7,645 nucleotides of DNA, from contig DOIX01000135.1 in the NCBI GenBank assembly GCA_003511885.1, forward strand, positions 1 to 7,645, given 5' to 3'. Below, piece after piece: positions 6,170 to 7,645 of the stretch (position 1 is the stretch's first letter; each line of letters begins with the position of its first letter). A program made the translations under genes and the position numbers. The stretch comes from Cyanobacteria bacterium UBA11153. Lineage in GTDB: Bacteria > Cyanobacteriota > Cyanobacteriia > Cyanobacteriales > Coleofasciculaceae. The notes under the pieces were generated by a model. It searched no databases. It worked only from the letters and a program-made list of their open reading frames with translations, and was not told the DNA's origin.

Positions 6170-7486
6170 TTACTTTTTCCAACGCAGAAACTTAATATAA
6201 TCCCCCTCAAATCTCTCTCCTTTAATCATGCGATGCCAGTATACCCAAGGTAACACATTTGTCTTCATTTTCCACATAATCCAACGTTCTTTCATTGGAT
6301 TGAGGGGAAAGCTAGACATCGGTGTGGCATTATAACCATCAAACTCTGCCATGATTGTTTTGTCATAGCCAGTAATTAAAGGACAGCAGGTATAACCATC
6401 ATACTTATGCTCTAAGGGTTTCGATCCCATTAAAGCCAGTAAATTTTCAGCAACAATGGGTGCTTGTTTGCGAATTGCCGCTGCTGTTTTAGATGTTGGT
6501 AGTGACGAAGCATCCCCTAAACTAAATACATTGGCATATCGATTGTGTTGTAATGTGTACTTATCCACATCCACCCAGCCGTAGGGATTATTTGGCACTG
6601 CTAAAGGACTTTGTTTAATAAAGTCAGGGGCGCTTTGGGGAGGCGTAACATGAATTATGTCGTAGTTGTAGCGAACTTCATCGATAATTTTACCATTGTC
6701 ATCATAAATATCAAAAATCGCTGCTTTTGTTTCTGGCTGAATTGCTTTTAGATTGTGTCGAAACTTGACATGAATTTCTCTATTTTGGATTATTTTATCT
6801 AATATTGCTGAATACTCCGGCACGCTAAACATATTGTTTAACGCCGTGAAGAATATCACGTTAGTACGCTGACTTAGCCCCAATTTACTACGAAATATAT
6901 CATCAGCCATGTACATGACTTTCTGCGGTGCGCCGCCGCATTTAATTGGAGTATTGGGCAAGGTAAAAAGAGCATTTCCACCTGAAAAATTGCGAATAAG
7001 TTCCCAAGTATAGGGGGCATAATGAGGAGAATAGTTACTGGTAACGCCATCTTTACCGATTGCCTCTTGAAGTCCTGGAATTAAATGCCAGTCAATCTGA
7101 ATGCCGGGGCAGATAACTAAATATTCATACTCAATTTCAATACCTGCTTGGGTAATGACTCGATTCCGATCTGGATCTAATTTTACCACTCGATCTTTAA
7201 TCCAAGTGGCTGGTTGGGGAATAACATCTTGTTGATTCCTAACTGTATCCTCAATTTGAAATACTCCTCCTCCTGTTAGTGTCCAACCAGGTTGATAGTA
7301 GTGCGCCTCTGATGGTTCAATGATGGCAATATCTAGGGCGCTGTTTTTCTGCAAGAGGAGGGAGGTTGTCGTAATCCCGGCTGCGCCGCCGCCGATGATG
7401 ACGATGTGGTGGTGGAGTGTCTTGCTCATAGCGGGTGTTGCCGATAAAACTGAAGTCTGCGACTGTTGTGACGTTGACATTACCAT
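6170..7486 (-). CDS. sqr: Type II sulfide:quinone oxidoreductase (flavoprotein)
   Basis: This 438-residue flavoprotein of the disulfide oxidoreductase superfamily oxidises sulfide and passes electrons to the quinone pool, at the membrane surface. The FAD-binding Rossmann motif is IVIIGGGAAG (28-37) and the second FAD motif is FSLGDASSLPTSKTAAAIRK (321-340). The redox cysteines in type II enzymes such as human SQOR match Cys183 (IKCGGAPQKVMYM) and Cys368 (GYTCCPLITGYD). The unusual point is that Cys367 sits next to Cys368, where human SQOR has Ser. The C-terminus (about 400-438) is rich in Trp, Lys and Arg, fitting membrane association. In cyanobacteria type II enzymes are usually linked to sulfide tolerance rather than sulfide-driven photosynthesis. 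The start is uncertain: ATG at 7486 has no clear Shine-Dalgarno site, and Met20 (7429) would give a more typical N-terminus of 419 residues. It is not co-transcribed with the convergent cassette. Confidence 0.9.
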   Translation of the reverse strand: MVMSTSQQSQTSVLSATPAMSKTLHHHIVIIGGGAAGITTTSLLLQKNSALDIAIIEPSEAHYYQPGWTLTGGGVFQIEDTVRNQQDVIPQPATWIKDRVVKLDPDRNRVITQAGIEIEYEYLVICPGIQIDWHLIPGLQEAIGKDGVTSNYSPHYAPYTWELIRNFSGGNALFTLPNTPIKCGGAPQKVMYMADDIFRSKLGLSQRTNVIFFTALNNMFSVPEYSAILDKIIQNREIHVKFRHNLKAIQPETKAAIFDIYDDNGKIIDEVRYNYDIIHVTPPQSAPDFIKQSPLAVPNNPYGWVDVDKYTLQHNRYANVFSLGDASSLPTSKTAAAIRKQAPIVAENLLALMGSKPLEHKYDGYTCCPLITGYDKTIMAEFDGYNATPMSSFPLNPMKERWIMWKMKTNVLPWVYWHRMIKGERFEGDYIKFLRWKK

Positions 7487-7645
7487 ATCTTGTCTTTGTT
7501 TCTTTAAGGTCTTCGCAATCTCTCCGCTTCATCCCCCTCAAGAGGAGTTGAATTCTATAGCAAGGGACTAGTGCAGGTGGGCAGAAATAACCCATCAGTT
7601 GTGAGCAGGGGAGCAGGGGAGCAGGGGAGCAGGAGAGCAGGGGAG
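7487..7645. other. Upstream region of the sulfide:quinone oxidoreductase gene
   Basis: On the minus strand a TAGAAT box (7557-7552) is a plausible -10 about 65 bases before the start codon, with no recognisable -35. A short imperfect palindrome (CCTC AA GAGG on the plus strand, just beyond it towards the gene) is too short to call an operator. ArsR-type repressors control some cyanobacterial sqr genes, but I see no clear site for one. No coding sequence is supported here. Confidence 0.4.
7604..7645. repeat. 8-bp AGCAGGGG tandem repeat running off the window
   Basis: Copies start at 7604, 7612, 7620, 7628 (AGCAGGAG, one change) and 7636, with AG at the edge, so the array continues to the right. 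Short G-rich intergenic tandem repeats of this kind are common in filamentous cyanobacteria. The array is purine rich on the plus strand and lies about 120 bases upstream of the sqr start. Confidence 0.9.

Noticed and set aside
7317..7595. Overlapping open frames on both strands at the sqr start
   Set aside because: They are low-complexity, His/Arg-rich or Met/Val-rich translations of the G+C-rich FAD-motif codons in other frames.

Overview
The window looks like a piece of a cyanobacterial chromosome, most likely from a filamentous species. The clues are five perfect HIP1 octamers (GCGATCGC) at 744, 2051, 2796, 3458 and 3789, short G-rich and CAA/CTA-type tandem repeats, imprints of small dispersed palindromic repeats inside a coding sequence, and the gene content (a fatty acyl-AMP ligase fused to an acyl carrier domain, and a type II sulfide:quinone oxidoreductase). 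I cannot name the species from this sequence.

Layout. (1) Positions 17-3997, minus strand: one 1326-residue multidomain enzyme, fatty acyl-AMP ligase - acyl-CoA dehydrogenase - acyl carrier protein, with a C-terminal tail like those that end carrier-bearing assembly-line proteins. It would activate a free fatty acid, load it on its own carrier and oxidise it there. Its 3' end lies 16 bases from the window edge, so any downstream PKS/NRPS partner is out of sight. (2) Positions 3998-4260: a divergent intergenic region with a G-rich tract, a perfect inverted repeat overlapping a TTGACA box, and the ribosome binding sites of both flanking genes. (3) Positions 4261-6109, plus strand: a two-gene cassette, an ABC/RecF-like ATPase (AAA_21 type) followed 25 bases later by a DUF4276 protein with a Toprim-like E...DxD motif. 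The layout resembles PARIS, RloA/RloB and AbiL-type two-gene systems, in which an ATPase without its own nuclease domain works with a separate Toprim-like protein. It is the best candidate here for an under-described system, probably phage or plasmid defence. (4) Positions 6170-7486, minus strand, convergent with the cassette: a type II sulfide:quinone oxidoreductase. (5) Positions 7487-7645: its upstream region, ending in an AGCAGGGG tandem repeat that runs off the window.

How the genes relate. The three units are transcribed separately (divergent, then convergent) and show no shared pathway: lipid-tail biosynthesis, a probable conflict-system cassette, and sulfide detoxification. The ATPase and DUF4276 genes are almost certainly co-transcribed. 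All HIP1 sites lie in the large biosynthetic gene and none in the remaining 3.6 kb, a weak hint that the right-hand part has a different history. Two of the four genes (the large enzyme and DUF4276) appear to start with TTG.
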